Assembly (NCBI RefSeq): GCF_019160155.1
Contig: NZ_JAFNIH010000027.1
Location: forward strand, 62,001 to 126,000
Direction: 5' to 3'
Length of the DNA: 64,000 nt
DNA from: Pinisolibacter aquiterrae
GTDB lineage: Bacteria > Pseudomonadota > Alphaproteobacteria > Rhizobiales > Ancalomicrobiaceae
Shown: positions 9,102 through 19,421 of the stretch, piece by piece
Numbering within the stretch: the stretch's first letter is position 1
Layout of the letters: every line of letters starts with the position of its first letter
Made by a program: the position numbers and the translations under genes
The notes under the pieces: generated by a model
What the model saw: only the letters and a program-made list of their open reading frames with translations
Databases searched by the model: none
What the model was told of the DNA's origin: nothing

Positions 9102-9425
9102 TCAGACCTGCCGTTCGGGGACGCGGACGACGAGGCCGACGAGGGCGGGCGACATCACGATCTGACAGGCGAGGCGGCTCTCGGGACGCAGCTCGGCGGC
9201 GACGCCTTCCAGGAGCGCATCCTCGTCCGGGTCCTTCGCCGGCAGCTCGCCGGCCTCGAGGCTCTCGACGTAGACGTGGCAGGTGGCGCAGGAGAGGCAT
9301 CCGCCGCATTCGCCGTCGATGCCCTTGATGTTCTCCATCACCGCCGCCTGCATCACCGAGATGCCGTCGGCGACGTCGACGATCCGTCGGGTTCCGTCGT
9401 GCAGGATGAATGTGACGTCGGTCAT
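9102..9425 (-). CDS. [2Fe-2S] ferredoxin (adrenodoxin/putidaredoxin type)
   Basis: This 107-residue ferredoxin has the cluster pattern C40-x5-C46-x2-C49-x37-C87 (GECGGCLSCATCHVYV and RLACQIV). An extra Cys at 43 is common in the family. It is soluble and cytoplasmic, the electron shuttle between the FAD reductase gene that follows it and the oxygenase encoded at the head of the operon. Confidence 0.92.
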   Translation of the reverse strand: MTDVTFILHDGTRRIVDVADGISVMQAAVMENIKGIDGECGGCLSCATCHVYVESLEAGELPAKDPDEDALLEGVAAELRPESRLACQIVMSPALVGLVVRVPERQV

Positions 9426-9455
9426 GCTGTCGGCTCCGTCGCCGGGGTGGCGGGG

Positions 9456-10892
9456 TCAGAAGAGATCGAAATACTCACGATGTTCCCACTCGGTCACCTC
9501 CGCCTCGAAGCGGCGGATCTCGGCGTCCTTGATCCTGTGGAAATAATCGACGAAGCCGTCGCCGAGACCGGCCGACAGGACCGCGTCGTCGCGCAGCGCC
9601 TCGATCGCCTCGGCGAGGCTGCGTGGCAGGGCGGGGGCGGGGGTGTCGTAGGGCACGTCGGCGGCGGGGCCGGGCTCGAGCCGGCGGGCGATGCCGTCGA
9701 GGCCGGAGATCGCTTGGCCGGCGAGGTAGAGATAGGGGTTCGCCGCGGATTCGCCGACCCGGTTCTCGAGCCGGGTGGCGCCGTCGCCGCGTCCGCCGAT
9801 CATGCGGATCATGGCGCCGCGATTGTCGCGTCCCCACAAGGCCCGGTCGGGGGCGAGCGAGAAGGCGCGGTAGCGCCGGTAGGCGTTGATGGTCGGGGCC
9901 GAGAGGGCCGCCGCGCCGCGCGCATGTTCGAGCAGGCCCGCGAGATAGTGGCGGCCGAGGTCGGAGAGATCCTCGCCGGGACGATCGGGCATGAAGAGAT
10001 TGCGGCCGTCGCGGGAGGTCAGCGACTGGTGCATGTGCCAGCCGCTCGAGGCGACGTTGGGGATCTTCGGGCGGCACATGAAGGTGGCGTGCAGGCCGTG
10101 GCGGCGGCACACCTCCTTCACGGCGGTGCGGAAGAACACCATGTTGTCGGCGGTGGCGAGGCCCATCGTCGGCGAGAAGGTGAACTCGAGCTGGCTCGGA
10201 CCGAACTCGACCTCCATCGACCGGAGCGGCAGGCCGAGGCCCTGGATGTTGGCGCGCAGGATCTCGACGATCGGCTCGACCCGGTCGTAGGTCTGCTCGG
10301 TCAGATATTCGGCGCCGTTGGTCAGAAGCTCGACCGAGGGCGGGGTGCCGGGCTGGCCGGACTGATCGAGGCGCATCGCCGGATCGGTGACCCGGAAGAC
10401 GTGGAACTCGACCTCGAGGCCGGTGGTGAGGCCGCAGTCGAGGGCGTCGAAACCGGCGAGCGCGCGGCGCGCCACGCTGCGCGTGCAGAAGGGGACGGGG
10501 GCGCCGTCGGCGAAGCGCAGGTCGCAGAGGATCCAGGCGGTCTTCGGTGCCCAGGGAAGCCTGCGCCAAGTGGTCGGGTCGGCCATCAGGAGAACGTCGG
10601 CGGCACCCTGCATCTTGGGCATGTCGAAGCCGCCGCCGGTGGTGAAGACCGGAAACACCGTGCGATGCGAGGTGTCCTTGGCGAGCAGGGTCGTCGTCAG
10701 CGCGACGCCCCGGCGCAGGGCGCCGATCGCCTCGCGCCCCACCAGCGCCTTGCCGCGCAGGATGCCGTGCTGGTCGGCGAAGACGAAGCGGACCACCTCG
10801 ATCCGCCCGGCGTCGATGTCGGTGACGAGACGGGCGGCGGCGGCCTCCGCCTCGCTCGACCATCCCTCGAAACGCTCCGATGTCGCGCTCAT
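9456..10892 (-). CDS. Glutamine synthetase-like ligase (possible gamma-glutamyl-amine synthetase)
   Basis: This 478-residue protein resembles glutamine synthetase: N-terminal beta-grasp segment (VVRFVFADQHGILRGK), then metal and ATP residues in EVEFHVF, MEVEFGPSQLEF, SGWHMHQSL and a nucleotide/Arg region NRGAMIRM-GG. Proteins of this branch commonly ligate glutamate to an amine other than ammonia, for example GlnA3/PuuA-like enzymes and the gamma-glutamylanilide synthase of aniline degraders. The start at 10892 is 2 bases beyond the stop of the Rieske gene; longer readings run into that gene. Co-transcription with a Rieske oxygenase suggests that gamma-glutamylation activates or traps an amine substrate before oxygenation (inference). 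Confidence 0.82.
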   Translation of the reverse strand: MSATSERFEGWSSEAEAAAARLVTDIDAGRIEVVRFVFADQHGILRGKALVGREAIGALRRGVALTTTLLAKDTSHRTVFPVFTTGGGFDMPKMQGAADVLLMADPTTWRRLPWAPKTAWILCDLRFADGAPVPFCTRSVARRALAGFDALDCGLTTGLEVEFHVFRVTDPAMRLDQSGQPGTPPSVELLTNGAEYLTEQTYDRVEPIVEILRANIQGLGLPLRSMEVEFGPSQLEFTFSPTMGLATADNMVFFRTAVKEVCRRHGLHATFMCRPKIPNVASSGWHMHQSLTSRDGRNLFMPDRPGEDLSDLGRHYLAGLLEHARGAAALSAPTINAYRRYRAFSLAPDRALWGRDNRGAMIRMIGGRGDGATRLENRVGESAANPYLYLAGQAISGLDGIARRLEPGPAADVPYDTPAPALPRSLAEAIEALRDDAVLSAGLGDGFVDYFHRIKDAEIRRFEAEVTEWEHREYFDLF

Positions 10893-10894
10893 GG

Positions 10895-12214
10895 TCAGGC
10901 CTCGACCTCTCCGCCCCAGGGGGCCGCGGCGCGGCGGCGGGCGTCGCCCTCGCGCCAATAGCGTTCGGTGTCGCCGCTGCGGTCGACGCCGTCGAAGCTG
11001 ACCGGGCCCTTGAGCGCGGCGGCGGCGGTCGCGTCGAGATGCATCAGCGGCGTCTCGCCGGACGCGGCCTTGGCGATCTCCGCCGACAGCAGGCGCCGAT
11101 AGGCGATGATCGCCTTGTCGGAGGTGCCGAGATGCTCGCGGGTGCGATCCTGGATCGGCCCCTGGCTCTCGCAGGCCCACTGGTCGTGGATGTTGATGTC
11201 GAAGCCCATGCCGAGATAGGTGGCGGCCTTCTGCTCGCTCGGATCATAGCCCCAGGCGTTGGAGCGATTGCGCAGCGGGCGGTAGTCCGGCTCGGGATAG
11301 GTGGCCAGACGCTGCTCGCGCATGGTCTTCTTGTCGAGCGGGCCGGTGAAGCTGGTGAAGATCGTGAACCAGTAGTTGTTGTGGTCGTCGACCGGCACGT
11401 GCCACTGGGTGATCGTCACTTCCGGGCTCATCGGGATGACGAAGGCCTGGGGGAAGACGATGTTGGTGACGCGGACGTGGGTCTGGGTCTCGTCGATCGG
11501 GCGCAGCGTCGTCAGGCGCAGGCCGTGGTCGGCGGCGGCGACGGCGATCTCGGGCCGGTCGTATTCACGCAGCACCTTGGTGATCGGGAGATCGGAATCG
11601 ATCGAGGTGGCGCGGAACTGCTTGCCGTAGCTCGCCTCCGGGTCCTCGTCCTCGAAGAAGCGATGGAGGAAGGAGGCGTGGGCCGGGTCCATGCCGACCT
11701 CGAGCGACTGGAGCCAGTTGCACTCCCACAGGCCCTTGAAGGCGAAGGTGTGGGTGTCGGGCGCCACGAAACAGTCGAGCGCGGGGAAGGCGGGCGGCTC
11801 GCCCTTGCCGATATAGGCGAAGATCACGCCGGAGCGGACCTCGACCGGATAGGATCCCTGGCGGATGCGCTGGCACAGCTTGCTGCCGACCGGCTCGGCC
11901 GGGGTCTCGAGGCACTTGCCGTCGACGTCGAAGAGCCAGCCGTGGAACGGACAGCGCAGTCCGCCGTTCTCCAGACGGCCGAAGGCAAGGTCGGCGTTGC
12001 GATGGGGACAATCGCGGTCGAGAAGGCCGTAACGGCCCTGTTCGTCGCGGAAGAGGACGAAGTTCTGACCCAGCAGGCGCACCGGACGAACCGGACGCGG
12101 TCCCTCGAATTCGTCGACGAGCGCCACGGGCTGCCAATAGAGGCGAAGGAGTTCACCGCATTGAGAACCGGGACCGACACGGGTATACGTGTCATTCTGC
12201 TCTTGGCTGATCAT
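10895..12214 (-). CDS. Rieske non-haem iron oxygenase, alpha subunit (phthalate dioxygenase-like)
   Basis: This 439-residue oxygenase has an N-terminal Rieske [2Fe-2S] domain with C69-P-H71 and C88-PF-H91. The catalytic domain has the mononuclear iron site in GMDPAHASFLH (D176, H179, H184). No small beta subunit gene is nearby, so it resembles the alpha3-type phthalate 4,5-dioxygenase/vanillate demethylase group. I chose the ATG at 12214 (MISQEQN) because it leaves a normal N-terminus; an upstream in-frame start only adds an Arg-rich stretch. It heads the minus-strand operon. Its promoter region is shared with the divergent GntR/FCD regulator, which probably controls it. The substrate cannot be told from sequence. 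Confidence 0.9.
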   Translation of the reverse strand: MISQEQNDTYTRVGPGSQCGELLRLYWQPVALVDEFEGPRPVRPVRLLGQNFVLFRDEQGRYGLLDRDCPHRNADLAFGRLENGGLRCPFHGWLFDVDGKCLETPAEPVGSKLCQRIRQGSYPVEVRSGVIFAYIGKGEPPAFPALDCFVAPDTHTFAFKGLWECNWLQSLEVGMDPAHASFLHRFFEDEDPEASYGKQFRATSIDSDLPITKVLREYDRPEIAVAAADHGLRLTTLRPIDETQTHVRVTNIVFPQAFVIPMSPEVTITQWHVPVDDHNNYWFTIFTSFTGPLDKKTMREQRLATYPEPDYRPLRNRSNAWGYDPSEQKAATYLGMGFDINIHDQWACESQGPIQDRTREHLGTSDKAIIAYRRLLSAEIAKAASGETPLMHLDATAAAALKGPVSFDGVDRSGDTERYWREGDARRRAAAPWGGEVEA

Positions 12215-12573
12215 GCTTCGACCTCTGACATGGCGGAGACGCCGACGAGGACCTTCGAGGGCCAAGTCGTGGTGGCGTCACTTCATTGCATGCAGGCTAT
12301 TTATGAATGAATGCAGTGTCAAGCGAGCTACGAGAAAACACGGACCCCGACGGCGCGAAGGGCGGCGGTGGAAAAAATGCCGCACAATTCATCAGGAGGT
12401 GGAATTATCGAATGTTTTTCAATATGATGAAACGAGATCACCGGATGTCATCGGGAGGTGTCCGGGGTCGATGTGATCGGTGATTTCGGTTCGTCTTGCA
12501 TTCAATAGCCGCAGGCTGCGTACAAATGATGCGAGGCCTGCCGGCCCTTTGGGCAGAAATCCGGGTGAACGGC
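12215..12573. promoter_or_regulatory. Divergent promoter region with TGCATKCA boxes
   Basis: This 359-base spacer between the Rieske operon and the regulator gene is more AT-rich than its surroundings. Similar short palindromic boxes recur: ATTGCATGCAGG at 12285-12296, CTTGCATTCAATAG at 12495-12508, and GGCATGCAATCAC at 12571-12583, the last overlapping the proposed regulator start. FCD-class GntR proteins often bind short palindromes of this kind, so these are candidate operators. No clear -35/-10 pair stands out. Confidence 0.4.
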
Positions 12574-13299
12574 ATGCAATCACAGCAATCCCGCGTCCTC
12601 GTGCAGCTGCGCGATCTGATCCTCAAGGGCGCGTTCGCGCCGGGCGAGCGCCTGGCGGAGATCCCCATCGCCGAGCGTCTCGACGCCTCGCGCACGCCGG
12701 TTCGCCTCGCTTTCGCGACGCTCGAGCAGGAGGGGCTGGTTCAGTCGTCGCCGAGCGGCGGCTACGTCATGCGCGCCTTCACGCGCAAGGAGATCGACGA
12801 CGCGATCGCCGTGCGCGGCGTCCTCGAGGGGATGGCGGCGCGGTTGGTGGCGGAAAACGGCCTGACGCGCCAGATGCAGGAGGACATGAACGATTGTCTG
12901 CGGCTCGGCGACGAGGCTCTGGCGGCGCCCGAACTGACCATCGACGCCTATGCCGACTACGTCGAAATGAACAATCGTTTCCACGACTTGTTGCTGAAGT
13001 TCGCCGACAACGCGGCACTCACCCGGGCGATCGAACTGAACAATCGGCTGCCCTTCGCCGCCGCCAGCGCGACGCTGCCGATGCATTCCTCCACCGGCGA
13101 CGGCCGGCAATGGCTGCTGATCACCCACAATCAGCACCGTTCGATCTTGCATGCAATCGAGCGGCGGGAGGGAACGCGGGCCCAGGCGCTGGCGATGGAA
13201 CACGTCGAAGTGGCGCGGATGAACCTGCGTCACGCCTATGAGACCGCCGACGAGAGCCGGGGTCTGATGCCGGCGTTGCGGCTTTTGTCGCGGCCGTGA
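12574..13299 (+). CDS. GntR family transcriptional regulator, FCD class
   Basis: This 241-residue regulator has an N-terminal winged helix (about residues 8-70, [29 protein letters not shown]). An all-helical FCD ligand domain follows, with the metal/ligand residues in [20 protein letters not shown] and MEHVEVARM. The start at 12574 gives the usual family length; in-frame ATGs at 12496 and 12526 would add a tail not seen in relatives. It is divergent from the Rieske/ABC operon and is its likely repressor, probably released by the pathway substrate or an intermediate. Confidence 0.87.
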   Translation: MQSQQSRVLVQLRDLILKGAFAPGERLAEIPIAERLDASRTPVRLAFATLEQEGLVQSSPSGGYVMRAFTRKEIDDAIAVRGVLEGMAARLVAENGLTRQMQEDMNDCLRLGDEALAAPELTIDAYADYVEMNNRFHDLLLKFADNAALTRAIELNNRLPFAAASATLPMHSSTGDGRQWLLITHNQHRSILHAIERREGTRAQALAMEHVEVARMNLRHAYETADESRGLMPALRLLSRP

Positions 13300-13456
13300 C
13301 GGGGCGGCGGGCGCGGCGTTTCGCTTGCTCCGTCCGGCCGGACCGTGCCACTCTCGGTCGTGTCGAGGAGGGGTGCCGCGTCGGTGGGTGATGCGCGTCC
13401 CGTCTCGCCGGGACGCGGGTCTCGCGCCGCCGGAGGTCTCGCTCGGGAGCCCGGTC

Positions 13457-14217
<761 letters not shown>

Positions 14218-14224
<7 letters not shown>

Positions 14225-16581
14225 GCGCGCTCGTCACCAAGCTCGGTCGGGACCTCTGGGCGATGCGCGGCCAGACGCTGACGATCGCCCTGGTGATCGC
14301 CTCGGGCATCGCCGTCTTCGTCGCCTCGCTCAGCGCCTATCATTCGCTGGTGGCGTCGCAGGCGGACTATTACGTCGTCTCGCGGTTCGCCGACGTCTTC
14401 GCCTCGTCGCGCCGGGCGCCGCTCGCCCTGGGCGAGCGGATCCGGGCGATCGAGGGGGTCGCGGAGGCCGATCTGCGCGTGGTCGAGGACGCGGTGATCG
14501 AACTGCCCGGCGATCCGCTGCCGCGCACCGGCCGGCTGATCGGTCTACCGCCGGACGGGCGACCGACGTTGAACCGGCTGCATCTCCTCTCCGGCCGCGC
14601 GGTCGAGCCGGGCGCGCGCGACGAGGCGCTGGTGAGCGCCGGCTTCGCCGAGGCCAATCGCATCCGCCCCGGGGCGATCGTCCGGGCGCGCCTCTCCGGC
14701 CGTCTCGCCGCCTATACGGTCGTCGGCGTCGCGGTGTCGCCGGAATACGTCTATGCCGCCGCGCCGGGCGACCCGCTGCCCGACGACCGCCGGTTCGGGG
14801 TGCTCTGGGTCGACGGTGAGAGTCTCGCCACCGCCTACGACATGGACGGCGCCTTCGACGACGTGGCGATCGCGCTGGCGCCGGGCGCCTCCGCGCGGGC
14901 CGTCATGGACGAGCTCGACCGTCTCCTCGCTCGCTATGGCGGCCTCGTCTCCTATGATCGCAGCCGGCAAACCTCGCACCAGTTCCTCTCCGACGAGATC
15001 GTCCAGCAGGGCACGATGGCGACGACGATCCCGCCGATCTTCCTCCTCGTCGCGGCCTTTCTGCTCAACGGGGTGATCGGGCGGCTGATCGGCACGCAGC
15101 GCGAGCAGATCGCGGTCCTGAAGGCGCTCGGCTACGGCGATCGCGAGATCACGCGCCACTACGTCGGCTTCGTCGTCGCGGTGGTCGGTCTCGGCATCGG
15201 CCTCGGCCTGGGGCTCGGCCTGCTCTTCGGCGAGCTGATGATGGCGAGTTACCGACCGTTCTTCCGGTTTCCCTCGCTCGACTACACGTTGCGGCCGTGG
15301 GTGCCGCTGGTCGCGGCCTCGATCGCGCTCGGCGCCGGTCTCGCGGCGACCGCCGGGGCGCTCCGGGCGGTGTTCCGTCTGGAGCCCGCCGCCGCGATGC
15401 GGCCGCCGGCGCCGCCGGCCTATCGCCATTTCCTCTTCGCTCACGGTTCGAACGCCCGGGTGTCGGCGGCGTGGATGATGGTGCTGCGGGAGGCGAGCGC
15501 GCGGCCGTTTCGATCGGCGTTGACGCTGTTCGGCGTGGCGGTCTCGGTGCCGCTGGTGGTGATGTCGCTGTTCTGGGGCGATGCGATCGACCTCATGATC
15601 GACGTGCAGTTCGCCGCCGTGGAGCGCGGCGATGCCGTCGTGACCTTCGTCGAGCCTGCGCCGACGCGGGCGGTGCGCGCGGTGGCGCGCCTGCCGGGGG
15701 TGCTTCTCGCCGAGCCGTTGCGCGCCGAGCCGGCGGTGCTGCGCACCGACCGCGACGACTATCGCACCGCCGTCGTCGGCCTTCCCGCCGAGAGCACGTT
15801 GCGGCGCCTGCTCGATGCCGATCTGCGGCCGGTCGCGGTGCCGGCGGAGGGGTTGGTGCTTTCGTCGCGACTCGCCGAGCGGCTGCATCTCAGGGTCGGC
15901 GACGCGGTCGAAGTCGAGATCCTGCGCGATCGGCGGCCGGTCGAACGGGTCACGGTGACCGGGCTGGTCGACGATCTGATCGGGCTCTCGGCCTATATGA
16001 GCGAGACGGCGCTGGCGCGGATGATGCGGGATTCGGGGCGGGCGGGGGCGGTCTCGGTGCGACTCGATCCGCGCGCGGAGGGGGCGTTCCAGGCGGGGGT
16101 GCTCGCCTCGCCGCGCATCGCCTCGCTCGGCATCAAGTCGCTCGCGGTGGAGAATTTCCGCCGATCGACCGGCGCGGTGGTGACGATGGTGGCGAGCGTC
16201 TTCGCCCTCTTCGCGGTCTCGATCGCCTTCGGCGTGGTCTACAACAACGTCCGCATCGCCCTGCAGGAGAAATCCCGCGAACTCGCCACGCTGCGGATCA
16301 TCGGGTTCACGCGGCTCGAGGTGGCGCGACTCCTGTTCGCGTCGAGCGCGATCGAACTGGCCGTCGGCATCCCTCTCGGCCTCGTCCTCGGCTATCATTG
16401 GGTGCGGATCCTGGTGCTCGCCTTCGAGACCGAGATGTTCCGGATACCGCCGATCGTCGCGCCGGCGTCCTATCTGTGGTCGGCGCTGGCGGTGGCGGCC
16501 GCCGGATTCGTCAGCATGGCGATCGTCGGCCGCCGGCTCGCCCGGCTCGACATGATCGGGGTCTTGAAGGAGCGGGATTGA
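14218..16581 (+). CDS. FtsX-family ABC permease with two FtsX domains
   Basis: This 787-residue membrane protein begins with a transmembrane helix (about residues 18-40, [18 protein letters not shown]), followed by a large periplasmic domain and two FtsX-type membrane blocks. The first block is near residues 280-390 ([25 protein letters not shown]). The second is near 650-780 ([26 protein letters not shown]). The layout resembles LolCE-like or DevC-like mechanotransmission exporters rather than classical pumps. The ATG at 14218 overlaps the ATPase stop. The exported substrate is unknown. Confidence 0.85.
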
Positions 16582-16602
16582 ACCCGCCGGAACGAGGTGC
16601 CC

Positions 16603-17802
16603 ATGGGGTGGACTACGCGCATCATCGTCGGGGCGGCGGTCGCCGTCGTGGCGGCCGGCATCGTCTGGGGTCTGAGGCCGCAACCCGTCCGGGTCGACGC
16701 GGTCGCGGTGACGAGGGGGGCCTTCGTCGAGGAGGTGACGAGCGAGGGGCGCACGCACATGCGGGTGCGCCACGAGGTCGACGCGCCGATCGCCGGGCTC
16801 CAGTCGCGGATCCGCTTCGAGGTCGGCGATCCCGTCGATCGCGACACGGTGGTCGCGACGATCGGCGCCGGGCCGACGCCGATCGACGATCCACGGACCC
16901 GGCGCCAGCTCGAGGAGCGGCTCGGTGCGGCCGAGGCGGCGCGATCGCGCGCCGACGTGGTGGTGGCGCGGGCGGCGTCCCGGCGCGAACAGGCCGAGGC
17001 GGATCTCGCCCGCAGCGCCGATCTCGTCGAGAAGGGCAGCGCTCCGACGACGCGGCGCGAGCAGGACGCGCTCGCCGCGACCATCGCCGAGCGCGATCTC
17101 GACGTCGCGCGGCTCGAAGTGGTGATGGCGACGCACGAGGTCGATCTCGCTCGCGCGGCGGTCGGGCTGTCGCTCCCGGCGAGCGATCATCCCGGCGGCG
17201 AGCGGCTCGACATCCGCTCGCCGATCGAAGGGGTGGTGCTGCGGGTGATGCGCGAGAGCGCCGGGCCGGTGGCGATCGGCACGCCGATCCTCGAGATCGC
17301 CGATCCCGACCGTCTGGAGATCGAGGCCGACGTGCTCACCACCGACGCGGTGCGGATCCGTCCGGGCGCGCCGGTGATCGTCGAACGCTGGGGCGGGCCG
17401 CGGCCGCTCGCGGCGGTGGTGCGGCGGGTCGAGCCGGCCGGGTTCACCAAGGTCTCGGCGCTCGGCGTCGACGAGCAACGGGTTCGCGTCGTGATGGATC
17501 TGACCTCGCCGCGCGACGAGTGGCGCCGCCTCGGCGACGCCTTCCGCGTCGAGGTGCGGGTGGAGATCTCGCGCGACGACGATGCGCTGATGGTGCCGGT
17601 CGCGGCGCTGGTCCGGGACGGGGCGGGGTGGAGCCTGTTCGTCGTCGAGGCAGGGCGGGCGGTGCGCCGCCCGGCCGAGCGGATCGCCAACTCCGGCCGC
17701 GTCGCCCGGGTTCGCGCCGATCTGCGCCCCGGCGATCGGGTGATCGCCTTTCCGCCGGCGACGCTCGGCGACGGCGCCCGCGTCGAGATCGTCGGGGAGT
17801 GA
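16603..17802 (+). CDS. HlyD/MacA-type membrane fusion protein
   Basis: This 399-residue periplasmic adaptor is anchored by an N-terminal helix (about residues 4-24). A lipoyl/barrel half-motif follows, then a helical hairpin of alternating charged and Ala residues (about 95-175, EERLGAAEAARSRADVVVAR onward), and the second lipoyl half (LDIRSPIEGVVLRVM). It completes the exporter begun by the two genes upstream, probably reaching toward an outer-membrane channel. The ATG at 16603 was preferred to a GTG two codons earlier, because a purine-rich CGAGG lies 6 bases before it. Confidence 0.87.
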   Translation: MGWTTRIIVGAAVAVVAAGIVWGLRPQPVRVDAVAVTRGAFVEEVTSEGRTHMRVRHEVDAPIAGLQSRIRFEVGDPVDRDTVVATIGAGPTPIDDPRTRRQLEERLGAAEAARSRADVVVARAASRREQAEADLARSADLVEKGSAPTTRREQDALAATIAERDLDVARLEVVMATHEVDLARAAVGLSLPASDHPGGERLDIRSPIEGVVLRVMRESAGPVAIGTPILEIADPDRLEIEADVLTTDAVRIRPGAPVIVERWGGPRPLAAVVRRVEPAGFTKVSALGVDEQRVRVVMDLTSPRDEWRRLGDAFRVEVRVEISRDDDALMVPVAALVRDGAGWSLFVVEAGRAVRRPAERIANSGRVARVRADLRPGDRVIAFPPATLGDGARVEIVGE

Positions 17803-17830
17803 GACGAGCGAGCGGGAGAGGGCTCGAAGA

Positions 17831-17866
17831 ACGAAAAGCCCTCCGGCGGGGGGGCCGCCGGAGGGC
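17831..17866 (-). terminator. Intrinsic terminator of the outer-membrane barrel gene
   Basis: An 11-bp GC-rich stem (17838-17848 with 17856-17866) encloses a 7-base loop. On the minus strand it is followed by TTTTCGTTCTT, so it fits rho-independent termination of the barrel gene ending at 17907. It lies between two convergent genes; on the plus strand there is no T-run. Confidence 0.75.
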
Positions 17867-17906
17867 AGGGGGTCGGATCGCTCGGCCGTGGTGACGTTCG
17901 AGCGGA

Positions 17907-19421
17907 TCAGTACTTCGCGACCATGGCGGCGGGAGCGCCGAAGTCGAACTTGTAGTTCGCGCCGATCCGAACCAGATCGTAGGACGGATCGAGCTTCAGG
18001 CTCGCCCGGGTGGTTCCGGCGGTGAAGTCCCAGAGGGTCTTCGAGTCGAAGTCGACGTGGAGATATTCGGCGCGGATCGTGAAGTTCGGGGTGACCGCGA
18101 ATTCCGAACCGATACCGGCGACCCAGCCGGAGTGGTTGAGGGTCTTGGAGACGCCGATGCCGCCGAGGCCGGAGACGGAGGCGCCGGCCGAGGACTTGGT
18201 CTCGCCATAGGCCCAGCCGCCGGTGGCGTAGATCAGCCAGGGCTCGGTGACGGCATAGCCGAGGCGGGCGCGCACGGTGCCGAGATACTGGAGATTGGTG
18301 CCGATGTCGCCGCCGGCCGAGCCGAGCGGGACGCCGCCGTTCCACGCCGATCCGTCGATCCCGAGGCGGCCACGCACGTCGGCCCAGTCGATGTCGGCCT
18401 CGATGCCGAGGACGACCTTGTTCGACAGCTGATGGTCGTAGCCGATCTGGAGGCCGGCGAGCATGCCGGAGCCCTGGAGACGGCCGGTGCCGCCGATGCC
18501 GACCACGTTGCCGCCGGTGGTGAAGCCGACGTCGATCGGATATTCGTTCCGCGCCGCCGCATAGCCGCCGTTGACGCCGACGTGGAAGCCCGTCCAGTCG
18601 AAGGTCGTGGGCGAGACGAAGGCGGCGGGCTGCAGCGCGGTCGCCGGGGCGGTCGAGGCGAAGCGGTAGTTGATGCCGGCGCGCACGAAGTCGTAGGCGG
18701 GTTCGACCCGCATGCCGGCCGCGAGGCCGCCGGCGGCCAGATTGAAGAGATCCGCCGAGCCGAGGTCGACGTGCAGATATTCGGCGCGGAAGCTGATGTC
18801 GGGCGTGATCGCGTATTCGGTGCCGATGCCGGCGACCCAACCCGACATGAAGTTCGTGGTGCTGCCGGCGACGCCGCCGAGACCGGAAATGCCGGCGGAA
18901 TAGGAGGACTTCACGTCGCCGTAGGCCCAGCCGCCGGTCAGGTAGACGAGCCACGGGTCGGTGACCACGTAGCCGAGGCGGCCGCGAACGGTGCCGAGGT
19001 AATCGAGCTTGGTGCCGATGTTCCCGCCGGCGCTGCCGACCGGCACGCCGTTGACGGTGGCGCTGCCGTCGAGCGCGAAGCGATCCTCGACGTCGGTCCA
19101 GGCGATGTCCGCCTCGAGACCGACCAGGATGCGGCTCGAGAACACCCAGTCGTACCCGATCTGAGCGCCGATCATCCGGCCGGAGGCGTCCATCTTGCCC
19201 TTGCCGTCGATCGCGACGGGACCGAGCGTGGCGGCGATCGGATAATTCGTGGTTCCGCCGCCGACGCCGGCATTGAGGCCGACGTGGAAGCCCGACCACA
19301 TCGATCGGACCACGGGATCCATGGCCGCCGGCGGCGGCGCCCGGCCGAGATCGGCCGCGAAGGTCGGCCCGGCGAGGATCACGGTCAGGATCGCCGAGAG
19401 GGAAAAGGTCGAAATGTTCAT
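17907..19421 (-). CDS. Outer-membrane beta-barrel protein with two tandem Omp25/RopB-like barrels
   Basis: This 504-residue protein has a signal peptide (MNISTFSLSAILTVILAG, cleavage near AFA/ADL around residue 25). Two homologous halves follow, each opening W-GFHVG-N-G and each containing GIEADI-W-DV, LGTVR-RLGY, GGWAYG-KSS, SGWVAGIG-E and RAEYLHVD. The repeats span about residues 45-260 and 275-500. Alphaproteobacterial porin-like proteins of this family usually have one eight-stranded barrel of 200-280 residues, so this looks like an internal gene duplication. The start at 19421 is set by the signal peptide. A strong terminator follows. Confidence 0.85.
   Translation of the reverse strand: MNISTFSLSAILTVILAGPTFAADLGRAPPPAAMDPVVRSMWSGFHVGLNAGVGGGTTNYPIAATLGPVAIDGKGKMDASGRMIGAQIGYDWVFSSRILVGLEADIAWTDVEDRFALDGSATVNGVPVGSAGGNIGTKLDYLGTVRGRLGYVVTDPWLVYLTGGWAYGDVKSSYSAGISGLGGVAGSTTNFMSGWVAGIGTEYAITPDISFRAEYLHVDLGSADLFNLAAGGLAAGMRVEPAYDFVRAGINYRFASTAPATALQPAAFVSPTTFDWTGFHVGVNGGYAAARNEYPIDVGFTTGGNVVGIGGTGRLQGSGMLAGLQIGYDHQLSNKVVLGIEADIDWADVRGRLGIDGSAWNGGVPLGSAGGDIGTNLQYLGTVRARLGYAVTEPWLIYATGGWAYGETKSSAGASVSGLGGIGVSKTLNHSGWVAGIGSEFAVTPNFTIRAEYLHVDFDSKTLWDFTAGTTRASLKLDPSYDLVRIGANYKFDFGAPAAMVAKY

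Noticed and set aside
7732-9309. Reading the binding-protein gene as a 918-residue fusion starting at 9309
   Set aside because: The upstream part overlaps the ferredoxin and reductase genes in another frame and is low complexity; the signal peptide begins at 7731.
14545-19299. Very long open frame on the minus strand opposite the exporter and barrel genes
   Set aside because: High GC leaves many stop-free antisense frames. This one has Arg/Pro/Asp-rich low-complexity sequence and no motif, while the sense genes have clear domains. Similar antisense frames opposite 20640-24572 and 41160-43628 were rejected for the same reason.
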